Counted from the stretch's first letter, positions 1 to 8,285 are shown. The stretch: 40,262 bases of DNA from Nonomuraea corallina (GCF_027620315.1 NZ_JAPNNL010000048.1:1-40262), one strand, 5' to 3'. Notes: generated by a model not told the origin, from the sequence alone. Program-made: numbers and translations.

Positions 1-533
1 CACCAGCGCGGCCGTCGACCACGTCTGCCACGCCTGCGACCCCTGGCCGAGCACCTCCAGCGCCATCCCGCCGGCGCTCGCCGACATCCCCAGCACCACC
101 GCGGCGAGCAGTCGCCAGACGAGCTGGTCCGGCGCGCCCAGCGCGGTCAGCAGCGCCAGCCCGAACAGCGCCCCGGCGGCCAGCGTGACCACGGCGAGAA
201 TCCTCACGGGCCGCCCGAGCAGCCTCCGGCGGCCGACGCGCGACAGCAGCAGCCAGGAGGCGTCGGCGGCCGGCAGCACCACGGGGCCCGCCGCCCGGCC
301 CACCGCCAGGAACCCGGCCAGCGCCAGCATCGCCAGCGCCACCCCCGGCCCCGTCCGCCCGGCGTCCACCTGCCCGGCCAGCCCCGCCACGGCCGTCGTC
401 ACCGGGTTGCCGAAGACGGCCACGGCGATGGCCAGCATGAAGACGGAGACGTACCGGTCGAGCAGGGTGACCGGCCGGCGCCGGCGCGACCGGACGAACG
501 CGCGTACGAGACGGGCGTCGGTGACGTCGTTCA
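1..533 (-). CDS. Integral membrane protein, probable ABC exporter permease subunit (partial)
   Basis: This minus-strand frame begins with ATG at 533 and stays open to the window edge, so only the first 177 or so residues are present. It opens with a basic cytoplasmic stretch (residues 10-22, ending RSRRRRP) and then alternates hydrophobic segments (about 25-50, 62-82, 110-132, 138-160) typical of a polytopic membrane protein. It starts 25 bp downstream of the stop of an ABC ATPase on the same strand, so the two are very likely the membrane and ATPase halves of one exporter. Actinomycete proteins annotated DUF6297 have this context and look, but the family name is from memory. The substrate is unknown. 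Confidence 0.7.
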
Positions 534-558
534 TGGGTCCTTCTCGATCGGAGGGCGG

Positions 559-1185
559 TCAGGAGGTGAGCTGGTTGCCCGGGAAGACCTGGCGGGCGCC
601 GGTGGCGAGAGCGGCGTCGTGGGTGGCCGCCACGACGGCGCCGCCGGCGGCGGCGTAGCCGGTCAGCAGCGCGCCGAACCGCTCGCGGAAGGCGGCGTCG
701 AGGCCGCGCTCGGGCTCGTCGAGCAGGAGGAGCTCGCTGGGTCTGAGCAGGGCGGCGGCCAGGGCGAGGCGCTGGCGCTGGCCGGTGGACAGGTTGAGCG
801 GGGGAGCGTCGGCCCGATCCACCAGCCCGAACACCTCCAGCGCCGCCTCGACCTCCAGCCGGGGCTCGCCGTGGACGGCCCGCATCAGCTCCAGGTGCTC
901 GCGGGCGGTGAGCCCCGGATACCAGGCCGGCTCGTCGGCCGCCCACGCCACCCGGCGCCAGAAGGCGGGCCCGTCGACCGGAGGCGCGCCGAACACCTCG
1001 ACCGACCCGGCGGACACCGGAACCAGCCCGCCCAGGCAGCCCAGCAGGGTCGACTTCCCCGACCCGTTGGGGCCGACGACGGCCACCACCTCGCCGCGCT
1101 CGACCGCCAGGCTCAGGTCTCGCAGCACGGGAACGCCTTCGAGCTCGACCGTGACGCCGCGAACCTCGATGATCTTGTCACCCAC
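559..1185 (-). CDS. ABC transporter ATP-binding protein
   Basis: A 208-residue nucleotide-binding subunit that should power the membrane protein encoded immediately downstream. Walker A GPNGSGKS is at residues 38-45. The signature is NLSTGQRQRL, a variant with T in place of the usual G of LSGGQ. Walker B is LLLLDEP and the switch histidine lies in AATHD. The length is at the short end for an ABC ATPase (220-250 is common). The GTG start at 1185 has no ribosome-binding site; instead a -10-like TAGGCT (1193-1198) ends 7 nt before it, suggesting a leaderless transcript. The ATPase assignment is secure; the exporter role is inferred from the partner. Confidence 0.9.
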   Translation of the reverse strand: MGDKIIEVRGVTVELEGVPVLRDLSLAVERGEVVAVVGPNGSGKSTLLGCLGGLVPVSAGSVEVFGAPPVDGPAFWRRVAWAADEPAWYPGLTAREHLELMRAVHGEPRLEVEAALEVFGLVDRADAPPLNLSTGQRQRLALAAALLRPSELLLLDEPERGLDAAFRERFGALLTGYAAAGGAVVAATHDAALATGARQVFPGNQLTS

Positions 1186-1192
1186 ATCCCGA

Positions 1193-1198
1193 GCCTAG
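1193..1198 (-). promoter_or_regulatory. -10-like TAGGCT of a probable leaderless transcript
   Basis: On the minus strand TAGGCT fits the actinomycete -10 pattern TANNNT and ends 7 nt before the GTG start of the ABC ATPase, so transcription would begin at or next to the start codon. I see no convincing -35 box. Confidence 0.4.
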
Positions 1199-1228
1199 CC
1201 ATCGTCGCGCGGGTGCGGGCGCCGGCTG

Positions 1229-1645
1229 TCAGAGGCCCAGCAGCTCGGGTGAGGCCGCCAGCTCCCGCCAGCGGGCCTTCGGATCGTCGACCAGCCGCCG
1301 CGCGCGCAGGTCGAGCAGCCCGCCGACGCCCGTCAGCTCGGCGGCCGGCTCTCCGCCGGGGCGCAGGAACTCCTGCCGCACCCGGTACGTCTTGCCCTCA
1401 CCCCACTCGAACGCGCACGTCACGTCCACCTCGTCGCCCGCGCGGAGCTCGCGGAGGTAGCGGATGGTGTTCTCCAGCGTGACCGGGCCGACGCCGCTCC
1501 TGCGCAGGTCGTCCGCCCCGATCCCGGCCGCGCGCAGCAGCTCCCAGCGGGCGTGGTCGCCGTACTGGTGGTAGACGACGTTGTTGAGGTGGCCCTGCAC
1601 GTCGATCTCGTAGCCGCGTACGGCGACGCGGACGGAGAAGCTCAT
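1229..1645 (-). CDS. Acyl-CoA thioesterase, hotdog fold (4-hydroxybenzoyl-CoA thioesterase type)
   Basis: A 138-residue single hotdog-domain protein. Residues 11-30 carry the family pattern of an aspartate followed by GHLNN and a Tyr: D15 is the probable catalytic acid and H19, N21 and N22 follow. These enzymes hydrolyse acyl-CoA thioesters in the cytoplasm and are usually tetramers. The frame is open much further upstream, but the ATG at 1645 is the natural start: it overlaps the stop of the preceding gene as ATGA, and the family motif begins 15 residues later. It is translationally coupled to the small DNA-binding-like gene upstream. The acyl substrate cannot be told from sequence. Confidence 0.85.
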   Translation of the reverse strand: MSFSVRVAVRGYEIDVQGHLNNVVYHQYGDHARWELLRAAGIGADDLRRSGVGPVTLENTIRYLRELRAGDEVDVTCAFEWGEGKTYRVRQEFLRPGGEPAAELTGVGGLLDLRARRLVDDPKARWRELAASPELLGL

Positions 1646-1947
1646 CGCCGTTCCTCCAGCCAGCGGTGCGACTTGCCGGTGAGGTAGCGCAGCCCGTCGT
1701 CGCGGATCTCGACCCAGTCGCCGCGCGCCCAGCCGCCGGTGGTCTGGGGGGCGAACCCGTGGCGCTGGAACAGCTCCGAGGCCTCCTTCTGGGTGAGCCC
1801 GCGGCGCCCCCATTCCTGGATGACCCGGGCTGTCCGCTCGTCCTCGCTCGCCGGGTCGTGCTCGCCGAGCGCCGCCGCGACCTCTTCCAGGCCGCGGGCG
1901 ACCAAGCGCAGCCCGGACTGGAGCCTCTGTGTGTCCATGCTCTCCAT
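1642..1947 (-). CDS. Small protein with a helix-turn-helix-like segment, unknown function
   Basis: 101 residues, with no family I recognise confidently. The N-terminal half (about 5-50) is helical and charged. Residues 50-75 (GLTQKEASELFQRHGF and the TTGGWARGDW that follows) read like a helix-turn-helix with a recognition helix, and the end is basic. The start is ATG at 1947, with a second in-frame ATG at 1938. It is the first gene of a two-gene unit with the thioesterase (4-bp overlap). A good promoter and a direct repeat lie directly upstream, which would fit autoregulation, but DNA binding is only inferred. Confidence 0.6.
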   Translation of the reverse strand: MESMDTQRLQSGLRLVARGLEEVAAALGEHDPASEDERTARVIQEWGRRGLTQKEASELFQRHGFAPQTTGGWARGDWVEIRDDGLRYLTGKSHRWLEERR

Positions 1948-1961
1948 CGCAGATCGATCGG

Positions 1962-1979
1962 TAGCGATTGCCTAGCGAT
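1962..1979. repeat. Two TAGCGAT direct repeats 11 nt apart, operator-like
   Basis: TAGCGAT occurs at 1962-1968 and 1973-1979, exactly 11 nt (one helical turn) apart. The repeats overlap the -10 and start-point region of the candidate promoter for the small gene at 1947. Placement and spacing suggest a regulator binding site. Confidence 0.35.
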
Positions 1980-2006
1980 CGTATCGGGTGACGCTGTCGA
2001 AGTCGA
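1978..2006 (-). promoter_or_regulatory. Candidate promoter of the small-protein/thioesterase operon
   Basis: On the minus strand: TCGACT (2001-2006; 4 of 6 matches to TTGACA), a 17-bp spacer, then TACGAT (1978-1983; 4 of 6 matches to TATAAT). The expected start point is near 1971, about 24 nt upstream of the ATG at 1947. Confidence 0.4.
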
Positions 2007-2016
2007 CGGGGTTCTC

Positions 2017-2832
2017 TCACTCGTGGGGGAGCAGGTAGCGCCACGAGAGCGCGAGATGCCCGCCGGTCGGCAGGCGGTAGACGTGCCATGATCCGTCGCC
2101 CGGTACCAGCCGGGCGATGGCGGTCGCCTTGTGGCCCTTGTAGTCCTTCCGCGTCGAGGTCGCCTGCGTATCGGGCGGCAGGGGTACGCCCTCCGGCAGG
2201 GGCTCGGCGGTCGTCCTGGAGGAGGCGAGCCGTTCGGCGGACAGGCGTACGCGATCGGTGGAGTAGGTCCGGCCCCGCGCGGTGACGCGGCCCGCCAGGT
2301 GGGAGAGACGGTCGCGGGCGGTGACGAGCGCGGCGTCGTAGCGGGTCGCGGCCTGCTCCAGGTACGGCACGTGCACCTCCCGCATCCCGCCGCCGCCGTC
2401 CACGCCGAGGATCGTCGTGGGCGCGTCATGGAACGCCGGCGAGCCGGGCCGGGGCGAGGCGGTGGCGGGTTGCCCGGCCAGATCCTGCTCCAGGGCCTTT
2501 ACCAGGGTTTCCACCTCGGCGGGAGGCAGGCGGAGCTCGTGGGCCGCGCCGGCGATGGCCCGGCCGTCGGCGTAGACCACCAGCGCCGGAGGGCGGACGG
2601 CGCCGAGGCCGGGTGCGGCCAGCCCGCCCACCCGCAGCCACTGGGCGACAGGGCGGCCGGGAGCGGCCGGTTCAGCGGCGGGCCGGTCGTCCGAGGCCGT
2701 GGCCACGGTGGCTGGGATGTCCCTGGTGGCCGGGGTGGTTCCTGTGGCCGCGGTCGTCGGCGTGGTCTCGGCCGCTTGGTGAACCCCCGTGCCGCCGCAT
2801 GCGGAGAGCGCCAGCGCCGCGGCGGCGGCCAA
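2017..2832 (-). CDS. Putative lipoprotein of unknown function (start region possibly frameshifted)
   Basis: About 271 residues. A hydrophobic Ala/Leu stretch ends in the lipobox LSAC, followed by a Thr/Ala/Pro-rich linker and a soluble domain with no family I recognise. As read, translation must begin at the TTG at 2832, because a TGA lies 27 nt upstream in frame. That gives a signal peptide with no positive residues. An ATG 11 nt upstream (2843), out of frame, encodes Met-Arg-Arg-Ser, exactly the missing basic n-region, so a one-base indel (real or a sequence error) is likely at 2832-2843. The lipoprotein call rests on the lipobox. Confidence 0.65.
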   Translation of the reverse strand: MAAAAALALSACGGTGVHQAAETTPTTAATGTTPATRDIPATVATASDDRPAAEPAAPGRPVAQWLRVGGLAAPGLGAVRPPALVVYADGRAIAGAAHELRLPPAEVETLVKALEQDLAGQPATASPRPGSPAFHDAPTTILGVDGGGGMREVHVPYLEQAATRYDAALVTARDRLSHLAGRVTARGRTYSTDRVRLSAERLASSRTTAEPLPEGVPLPPDTQATSTRKDYKGHKATAIARLVPGDGSWHVYRLPTGGHLALSWRYLLPHE

Positions 2833-2982
2833 CTTCGTCTCATGCCTCTGAGACGATCACCTTGGGCGCGCGGTTCAGGAGCGAGCTCACGACGCGAGCC
2901 CGCCTCCCGGGCATCGGCCGTGGTTTTGTCGGTGGCCCTCGTTAGCTTGGTCGTCCGAACACCAGTGCGACTGGAGGGTGAG

Positions 2983-3282
2983 ATGATGACTGTCGAGCGC
3001 ATGGAGCGTGCCGCCCTGCTGGGGGTCGCCGTGGCGGAGGAGACACGGCGGTTGCTCCGGCTCCACCTGCGGCCGGCGGTGCTGGGCGACGACGGCACGG
3101 TGGTGGTCGATGTGCCCTATCCCGACGCCATGGTGGTGACGGCGCTGCTCGACGTGGCGGCCGAGTGTTTCGGGGAGCGGGGGGCGTCCGTGGAGGAGTC
3201 GCGCCAGGTCGCGCTGGAGGCCCTGTTAGATCTGGCCGACGACGGGTTCGGTGTGGCCGAGAAGGTCACCCGTCTGGCCTGA
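2983..3282 (+). CDS. Small protein of unknown function, 99 residues
   Basis: The start is ATG at 2983 (an adjacent ATG at 2986 is equally possible), 5-8 nt after the Shine-Dalgarno GGAGG at 2973-2977. The first 30 residues and residues 48-95 look helical; the middle has a short strand-like segment (VVVDVPYPDA). There is no signal peptide, membrane segment or cysteine motif. It stands alone, divergent from the lipoprotein gene and upstream of the MOSC gene. I do not recognise the family and can offer no function. Confidence 0.6.
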   Translation: MMTVERMERAALLGVAVAEETRRLLRLHLRPAVLGDDGTVVVDVPYPDAMVVTALLDVAAECFGERGASVEESRQVALEALLDLADDGFGVAEKVTRLA

Positions 3283-3313
3283 TATTTCATCGCTTGGGCC
3301 ACGGAGGCTCCGC

Positions 3314-3319
3314 TAGCGT
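3314..3319 (+). promoter_or_regulatory. -10-like TAGCGT of a probable leaderless MOSC transcript
   Basis: TAGCGT fits TANNNT and ends 6 nt before the ATG at 3326. The CTCCTC next to the start is not a ribosome-binding site in this orientation. A leaderless mRNA is the simplest reading. Confidence 0.35.
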
Positions 3320-3325
3320 CTCCTC

Positions 3326-3958
3326 ATGCGTGTCATCTCGGTAAATGTCGGGCAAGCTGTCGAGGCCGAGTGGGCCGGAAAGCTGAAGCGCACGGCCATC
3401 GACAAGAGGCCGGTGACGCACCGCGTGGCGGTCCTGGCCGACGGGCTGGCCGGCGACGAGCGGGCCGACAAGCCCAGCCACGGCTCTCCCGGCCAGGCCG
3501 TCTACGCCTACGCCAGGGAGGACTACGACTGGTGGGAGCGGGAGCTGGGCCGCGAGCTGCGCGACGGCCGGTTCGGCGAGAACCTCACGACCTCGGGGCT
3601 CGAGGTCAACGGCGCGCTGCACGGGGAACGCTGGCGGATCGGCACCACGTTCCTGGAGGTCACCGGCCCGCGCACCCCGTGCGTGGTCTTCCGCAACTGG
3701 CTGGACGAGTCCCGCTGGGTCAGGCGCTTCACCGAGGCCGGCCGTCCCGGCGCCTATCTCAAGGTGCTGGAGCCCGGGCAGCTGGGGGTGGGAGACGAGG
3801 TGGAGGTGGTCCACCGGCCGGCGACGAGCGTGACCGTGGCCGAGTCCTTCCTGGCCTACCACGGTGACGAGGAGCTTCTGCGCCGCGTGCTGGCGCTCCC
3901 GGGGTACGACGAGCGGTGGGACCGTGTCGCCGCGCGCGTTCTCGGCGTGCTCTCTTAG
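3326..3958 (+). CDS. MOSC domain-containing protein (YiiM-like)
   Basis: 210 residues covering a complete MOSC beta-barrel. Family landmarks: GDERADKPSHGSPGQAVYAY (about 41-60), the FGENLTT motif (about 86-92), and the conserved cysteine in GPRTPCVVF (about 115). The Cys is the proposed sulfur or Mo-cofactor contact in this family. YiiM-type proteins act on N-hydroxylated compounds using molybdenum cofactor; whether this one does is not shown here. ATG at 3326 is the only sensible start. It is monocistronic and convergent with the chitinase gene. Confidence 0.85.
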   Translation: MRVISVNVGQAVEAEWAGKLKRTAIDKRPVTHRVAVLADGLAGDERADKPSHGSPGQAVYAYAREDYDWWERELGRELRDGRFGENLTTSGLEVNGALHGERWRIGTTFLEVTGPRTPCVVFRNWLDESRWVRRFTEAGRPGAYLKVLEPGQLGVGDEVEVVHRPATSVTVAESFLAYHGDEELLRRVLALPGYDERWDRVAARVLGVLS

Positions 3959-4048
3959 CACGGCGCCCGCGGGGGCGGTGCCGGGCGTGCGGCTGGTCTG
4001 AGGGAGCTCGGGGGAGTCCGTTCCTGGCCGGCGGGGGCTTTGAGGAGA

Positions 4049-4084
4049 CGTCCCGCGTGAGCGCGAGCGCGCCCACGCGGGACG
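4049..4084. terminator. Strong hairpin between convergent genes, no U-tract
   Basis: An 11-bp stem (CGTCCCGCGTG pairing with CACGCGGGACG), one A-C mismatch, 4 more pairs (GCGC with GCGC) and a GAGC loop. It sits in the 156-bp gap between the MOSC and chitinase stops, where a bidirectional terminator is expected. It lacks a T-run on either side, as many actinomycete terminators do. A GGGACGGGTC direct repeat begins in its right arm. Nothing else is apparent in the gap. Confidence 0.5.
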
Positions 4085-4114
4085 GGTCGAGCGGGACGGG
4101 TCAAAGGGAGGGCG

Positions 4115-5365
4115 TCAATTCAGGACCGTGTGCAGGGCCGTGGTCAGCGAGGCGCGGGAGTCGTCCTGGTCGATGGACCACATCATGGCGCCGCCCAGCC
4201 CCTTGAGCCGGATGTACGCGGCCTTCTGCAGCATCATGGCCGGGTCGTCGTACGACCAGAACTCGTTGCCGTCGTACAGCCAGAGCGCGCCGGTGGCCAG
4301 ATCGCGGTAGCGCCTGCCGGGCTTGGCCACGAGGTCCTTGTAGTCCTCGACGCCCGCGGCCCATTTGCCGGGGGCGGGGCCGGTGGCCGGCTGGTAGAGC
4401 CCCTTGCCGCCGCCGGTGACGCCGGTCCAGCCCTGGCCGTACGCGGGGACGCCGATCACGAGCTTGCGGGCCGGGGCGCCGCGGCGCACGTAGTCGCGGA
4501 CCGTCTGGTCGATGCTGTAGCGGACCTCGTTCGGGTCGCGCCTGTCGGTGAACAGGTTGGCCTGGTGCCCGGTCCTCGACTCCCACGTGCCGCGCAGGTC
4601 GTACCCCTGGACGGTGGCGAAGTCGAGCAGGTCGAACACCCGCCGCACCTCGAACCCGGCGTCGATCTTGGCCGTGGCCGCCGGGAGGAACGCGGTGAGC
4701 TCGGCGTCGCGGGAGTACGCGTCGAGCTGGGCGCGGAGCTCCTCCAGGAACAGGGTGAAGTTCCGCCTGTCCTCCGGCCGGATGACGTTGCCCTCGGCGC
4801 CGGACGAGCCGGGCCACTCCCAGTCGAGGTCGATGCCGTCGAACACGCCCTCGGCCGCGCCGGGCTCCAGGCCGGGCAGGTTGCCGCGCAGCCACAGGTC
4901 GATGCAGGAACTCGCCAGCCGGGCGCGGGACTCGGGGGTGAGCACGGCGTCGGAGAAGTGCTTGGAGCCGGTCCAGCCGCCCAGCGAGATGAGCGTCTTC
5001 AGCCCGGGGTGCTTGGCCTTGAGCTTGCGGAGCTGGTTGAGGTTGCCGTTCAGGGCCTGGCCGGGCTCGTCGGCGACGCCGTCCACGCTCTGCTCGGCGG
5101 GCACCGGCCGCTGCCAGTCGGCCCACGGATCGGGGGAGTAGCAGGCGCCTTCGGCGTCGACGAAGCCGAAGGCGTAGTTGATGTGGGTGAGCTTCGCGGC
5201 GGCTCCGCTGGTGTCGACGTCCTTGACGTGGTAGTCGCGTCCGTAGACGCCCCACTGGATGAAGTACGCGACGCGCTTGAAGCGGTCGCCCCGGGCCTCC
5301 GCGGGCAGGGCGATCGCGGTCAGCGACAGTAGGAGGGAGAGGGCGAGGAGAATGCTCTTCTTCAA
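4115..5365 (-). CDS. Secreted chitinase, glycoside hydrolase family 18
   Basis: A 416-residue single-domain GH18 enzyme that cleaves beta-1,4 bonds of chitin outside the cell. The first 25 residues form a Sec signal peptide (two lysines, a hydrophobic core, cleavage near AEA). The catalytic DxxDxDxE motif is DGIDLDWE (about residue 166-173), its last Glu being the proton donor. The second GH18 signature is in LISLGGW (about 127). There is no separate chitin-binding or fibronectin domain, so this is a minimal catalytic form. The TTG start at 5365 follows AGGAGG (5375-5380) by 9 nt, which fixes it. A perfect palindrome lies just upstream. The gene is flanked by core genes with no other chitin genes nearby. 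Confidence 0.95.
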   Translation of the reverse strand: MKKSILLALSLLLSLTAIALPAEARGDRFKRVAYFIQWGVYGRDYHVKDVDTSGAAAKLTHINYAFGFVDAEGACYSPDPWADWQRPVPAEQSVDGVADEPGQALNGNLNQLRKLKAKHPGLKTLISLGGWTGSKHFSDAVLTPESRARLASSCIDLWLRGNLPGLEPGAAEGVFDGIDLDWEWPGSSGAEGNVIRPEDRRNFTLFLEELRAQLDAYSRDAELTAFLPAATAKIDAGFEVRRVFDLLDFATVQGYDLRGTWESRTGHQANLFTDRRDPNEVRYSIDQTVRDYVRRGAPARKLVIGVPAYGQGWTGVTGGGKGLYQPATGPAPGKWAAGVEDYKDLVAKPGRRYRDLATGALWLYDGNEFWSYDDPAMMLQKAAYIRLKGLGGAMMWSIDQDDSRASLTTALHTVLN

Positions 5366-5381
5366 GGGGGTGCGCCTCCTG

Positions 5382-5406
5382 ACTTATAGGAAACTTTCCT
5401 ATAAGT
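5382..5406. promoter_or_regulatory. 25-bp perfect palindrome, probable operator of the chitinase gene
   Basis: Arms ACTTATAGGAAA and TTTCCTATAAGT flank a single central C (5394). The site begins 1 bp beyond the Shine-Dalgarno of the chitinase and is strikingly AT-rich for this genome. From memory, AT-rich TAGGAAA/TTTCCTA palindromes occur at sugar-utilisation genes of actinomycetes under ROK-family repressors. It differs from the TGGTCTAGACCA type bound by DasR. The regulator is not in the window. Confidence 0.65.
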
Positions 5407-5465
5407 TGTCCCGGATCGTAGAACCCCTGGATCGGGCAGTCAATGGGAACGGGCAGACTGGAGGC

Positions 5466-6686
5466 GTGCCATCCACGCTGCCTGACGGAGATCCCGCGCC
5501 CGCTTCCGGCGAGCTGCCCGAGAGCGCGCTGCGCGGCCTCGGCGATCGGCCGTTCGGCTTCTACGTGCACGTCCCGTTCTGCGTGACGCGCTGCGGCTAC
5601 TGCGACTTCAACACCTACACCGCCGCCGAGCTCGGGCCGGGCGCCTCACACCACGACTACGCCGAAACCGCCATAGCGGAGGTACGGCTCGCGCGGCGGG
5701 TGCTCGGGGAGGCCGAGCTGCCGGTCCGGACGGTGTTCTTCGGCGGCGGCACCCCCACCCTGCTGCCCGCCCGCGACCTGGGCAGGATTCTGGCGGCGAT
5801 CGACGCCGAGTTCGGCCTCGCGGCCGGCGCCGAGGTGACGACCGAGGCCAACCCCGAGTCCGTCGACCCACGCTCACTCGAAGACCTGCGCGAGCGCGGC
5901 TTCACCCGGATCAGCTTCGGCATGCAGAGCGCCCGCGAGCACGTGCTGCGGGTGCTCGACCGGCAGCACACCCCGGGCCGCGCCGGGCAGGCCGTCCTGG
6001 AGGCCAGGAAAGCCGGGTTCGCCCACGTCAACCTCGACCTGATCTACAGCACCCCCGGTGAGACCGACGACGACTGGCGCGCCTCCCTCGCCGCGGCCAT
6101 CGAGGCCGAGCCCGACCACGTCTCGGCCTACTCGCTCATCGTCGAGAAGGGCACCCGCCTGGCCGCCCGGATCCGGCGCGGCGAGCTGCCGATGCCCGAC
6201 GACGACGTGGCCGCCGACCGCTACCTGATCGCCGACGAGATGCTGGGCGGGGCCGGGTACGGCTGGTACGAAGTGTCCAACTGGGCCACCACCGACGCCG
6301 CGCGCTGCCGCCACAACCTGCTCTACTGGACCGGCGGCGACTGGTGGGCGGTCGGCCCCGGCGCCCACAGCCACGTCGGCGGCACCCGCTGGTGGAACGT
6401 CAAGCACCCCGCCGCCTACGCCCAGCGCCTGGCCGCCGGTCTGTCCCCCGCCCACGCCCGCGAGGAGCTCACCGCCGACGACCGCGACACCGAGCGGCTC
6501 ATGCTGGAGCTGAGGCTCGACTCCGGCTACCCGCTGGCCGCCGTGGCCCCGCGAGCCCGCCCGAAGGTGGCGGCGGCCCTGGCCGGCGGGCTGCTGGAGC
6601 CGGAGGCGTTCAAGACCGGGCGCATGGTCCTCACGCTGCGCGGCCGGCTCCTCGCCGACGCGCTCGTCCGCGACCTGCTCACGTGA
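5466..6686 (+). CDS. hemW: HemW, radical SAM coproporphyrinogen III oxidase-like heme chaperone
   Basis: 406 residues from the GTG at 5466. The radical SAM cluster motif CxxxCxxC is C39-VTR-C43-GY-C46, preceded by GFYVHVPF. The glycine-rich FFGGGTPT segment follows. The aromatic residue after the motif and the FN pair (CDFNTY) are typical of HemW, the heme-binding homologue of HemN, rather than HemN itself. The frame is open to 5259, but the N-terminus [10 protein letters not shown] matches what I recall of actinomycete HemW, so the GTG is preferred even though GGAGG lies only 1 nt upstream. The 3' end overlaps the convergent DUF4870 gene by 8 bp. It lies upstream of hrcA-dnaJ, as in other actinomycetes. 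Confidence 0.92.
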   Translation: MPSTLPDGDPAPASGELPESALRGLGDRPFGFYVHVPFCVTRCGYCDFNTYTAAELGPGASHHDYAETAIAEVRLARRVLGEAELPVRTVFFGGGTPTLLPARDLGRILAAIDAEFGLAAGAEVTTEANPESVDPRSLEDLRERGFTRISFGMQSAREHVLRVLDRQHTPGRAGQAVLEARKAGFAHVNLDLIYSTPGETDDDWRASLAAAIEAEPDHVSAYSLIVEKGTRLAARIRRGELPMPDDDVAADRYLIADEMLGGAGYGWYEVSNWATTDAARCRHNLLYWTGGDWWAVGPGAHSHVGGTRWWNVKHPAAYAQRLAAGLSPAHAREELTADDRDTERLMLELRLDSGYPLAAVAPRARPKVAAALAGGLLEPEAFKTGRMVLTLRGRLLADALVRDLLT

Positions 6687-7479
6687 TGAGGCGGATGTTG
6701 ATCGGGTAGCGGTAGTTCTCGCCCCGCTGCGCCGCGATGGCGGCCTGGATCTGGAAGATCAGGGCCACGATCCACACGATCGGCAGCAACAGGATGCCGA
6801 TCAGGACGATCGTCAGCAGAGCGGCGATCATGTAGCCGATGAACATGGTGATCTGGAAGTTCAGCGCCTCCGCCGACTGGTCCCTGACGTACGGGGACTC
6901 GTCCCTCTTCATCAGGTAGATGATCAACGGGCCGACCCAGGAGATCAGCAGGCCCAGCAGGTGGGAGAGCATGGCCATGCTGGTGTCGTCGGTGCCGGGG
7001 CGCGGGCCGTACGCGCCGGGGACATGCTGGGGCCGCTGCTGCGGAGCGGCGTGGCCGTACGGGGGCGGCGGATAACCGGACGGCGGCTGCCCGTACCCAT
7101 AGCCGGGTTCGGACCCGGGCTGTCCGTAGCCGTATCCGGGCTGGGACCCGGGCTGTCCGTAGCCGTATCCGGGCTGGGACCCCGGCTGCCCGTAGCCGTA
7201 GCCGGGCTCGGACCCGGGCTGCTGTCCGTAGCCATAACCGGGCTCCGGCCCGGGCTGCTGCCCGTAGCCGTATCCGGGCTGGGACCCCGGCTGCTGCCCG
7301 TAACCAGGCTCGGACCCCGGTTGCCGGCCGTAGCCGGGCTGCGATCCCGGCCGTTGCCCGTAGCCGGGCTGGGAGCCGTGCTGAGAGCCGGGCTGGGGCC
7401 CGTACCCCTGACCGGGCTGGGCCGAGGGGAAGCGGCGGGTCGCGTCGTCGTCGGGCGGCTGGTTCGTGTCCTGGCTCAT
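6679..7479 (-). CDS. DUF4870 membrane protein with PGYGYGQ repeats
   Basis: 266 residues in two parts. Residues 25-135 are a low-complexity domain of about eleven PGSxPGYGYGQ-type repeats, probably cytoplasmic and disordered. Residues 160-266 are the DUF4870 membrane domain, with hydrophobic segments at about 168-190, 207-228 and 228-248 and the usual ending NIRLIT. The start is the ATG at 7479, which overlaps the stop of the DUF3097 gene as ATGA. The frame stays open upstream, but that part lies inside the DUF3097 gene. It is the last gene of a three-gene minus operon. DUF4870 proteins have no established biochemical role. Confidence 0.85.
   Translation of the reverse strand: MSQDTNQPPDDDATRRFPSAQPGQGYGPQPGSQHGSQPGYGQRPGSQPGYGRQPGSEPGYGQQPGSQPGYGYGQQPGPEPGYGYGQQPGSEPGYGYGQPGSQPGYGYGQPGSQPGYGYGQPGSEPGYGYGQPPSGYPPPPYGHAAPQQRPQHVPGAYGPRPGTDDTSMAMLSHLLGLLISWVGPLIIYLMKRDESPYVRDQSAEALNFQITMFIGYMIAALLTIVLIGILLLPIVWIVALIFQIQAAIAAQRGENYRYPINIRLIT
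7084..7392 (-). repeat. Tandem repeats encoding [11 protein letters not shown]
   Basis: Imperfect direct repeats of 24-36 nt inside the DUF4870 gene (residues about 30-132). Units share the core GACCCGGGCTGTCCGTAGCC or close variants. They are coding minisatellite repeats, likely to vary in number between strains. Confidence 0.8.
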
Positions 7480-8285
7480 GAGGTCTCCGTAACGAAGTCG
7501 ATCAGTTCTTCGACCCGGCCGAGCAGCTCCGGCTCCAGGTCGGTGTAGGTCGAGACGGCGCCCAGAATGCGCCGCCACGCCTCGGGCGGCTCCATCCGCC
7601 AGCCCAGGGCGGCGATCACGCCCTCCTTCCACGGCACCCCGCGCGGCACCTGCGGCCACGCCCGGATGCCCACCGCGGACGGCTTGACCGCCTGCCAGAT
7701 GTCCACGTACGGGTGGCCCACCACGAGCACGTGCGGAGAGGTCACCTGGGCGGCGATGCGGCTCTCCTTGGAACCCGGCACCAGGTGGTCGACCAGGACC
7801 CCGAGCCTGCGCCCCGGCTCGGGGCCGAACTCCTCGACGATCGCGGGCAGGTCGTCGACGCCCTCCAGATACTCCACGACCACGCCCTCGACCCGCAGGT
7901 CGTGACCCCAGATCTTCTCCACCAGCGCCGCGTCGTGGACGCCTTCGACGTAGATGCGGCTCTCCCTGGCGACCCGGGCGCGCAGGCCCTCGACGGCGAT
8001 CGACCCGGACGCGCTGCGCCGGGGGGCCGGCGACGCGGCGGCCTGTGGCCGCACCAGTGTCACGACCCGCCCCTCCAGCAGGAACGCGGCCGGCGCCAGC
8101 GGGAACAGCCGCCGCTTGCCGAAGCGGTCCTCCAGCGTCACCGCCTCCTTGTCACAGGCCACCACCGCGCCGCAGAACCCGCTCTCGGCGTCCTCCACGA
8201 CCAGGTCGGGCTCGGCGGGCACCTGAGGGATCTTGCCCTTGCCCGGACGCCGCCAGTTTCCCGCGAGAACATCTCCGTCGTACAC
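7476..8285 (-). CDS. DUF3097 family protein
   Basis: 269 residues, full length for this actinobacterial family. The central segment [18 protein letters not shown] (about 107-124) resembles the start of a Toprim-like domain (an acidic residue in a glycine-rich turn), followed by [10 protein letters not shown] and [12 protein letters not shown] nucleic-acid role is therefore conceivable but unproven. The start at 8285 gives a protein matching the usual N-terminus as I recall it. It lies 18 bp after a repeat-rich membrane protein gene and overlaps the DUF4870 gene by 4 bp, so the three genes are probably co-transcribed toward hemW. Confidence 0.85.
   Translation of the reverse strand: MYDGDVLAGNWRRPGKGKIPQVPAEPDLVVEDAESGFCGAVVACDKEAVTLEDRFGKRRLFPLAPAAFLLEGRVVTLVRPQAAASPAPRRSASGSIAVEGLRARVARESRIYVEGVHDAALVEKIWGHDLRVEGVVVEYLEGVDDLPAIVEEFGPEPGRRLGVLVDHLVPGSKESRIAAQVTSPHVLVVGHPYVDIWQAVKPSAVGIRAWPQVPRGVPWKEGVIAALGWRMEPPEAWRRILGAVSTYTDLEPELLGRVEELIDFVTETS

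Noticed and set aside
2943..2948. TAGCTT as a -10 box for the 99-residue gene
   Set aside because: The only -35-like sequence (TTGTCG, 2926-2931) leaves an 11-bp spacer, too short.
4079..4105. GGGACGGGTC direct repeat as an attachment site
   Set aside because: Two 10-bp copies next to each other with no integrase or mobile gene; more simply part of the GC-rich intergenic hairpin region.
7084..7392. Regular direct repeats that could suggest a CRISPR array
   Set aside because: The repeats are contiguous, vary in length in multiples of three, have no unique spacers and encode PGYGYGQ units inside a membrane protein.
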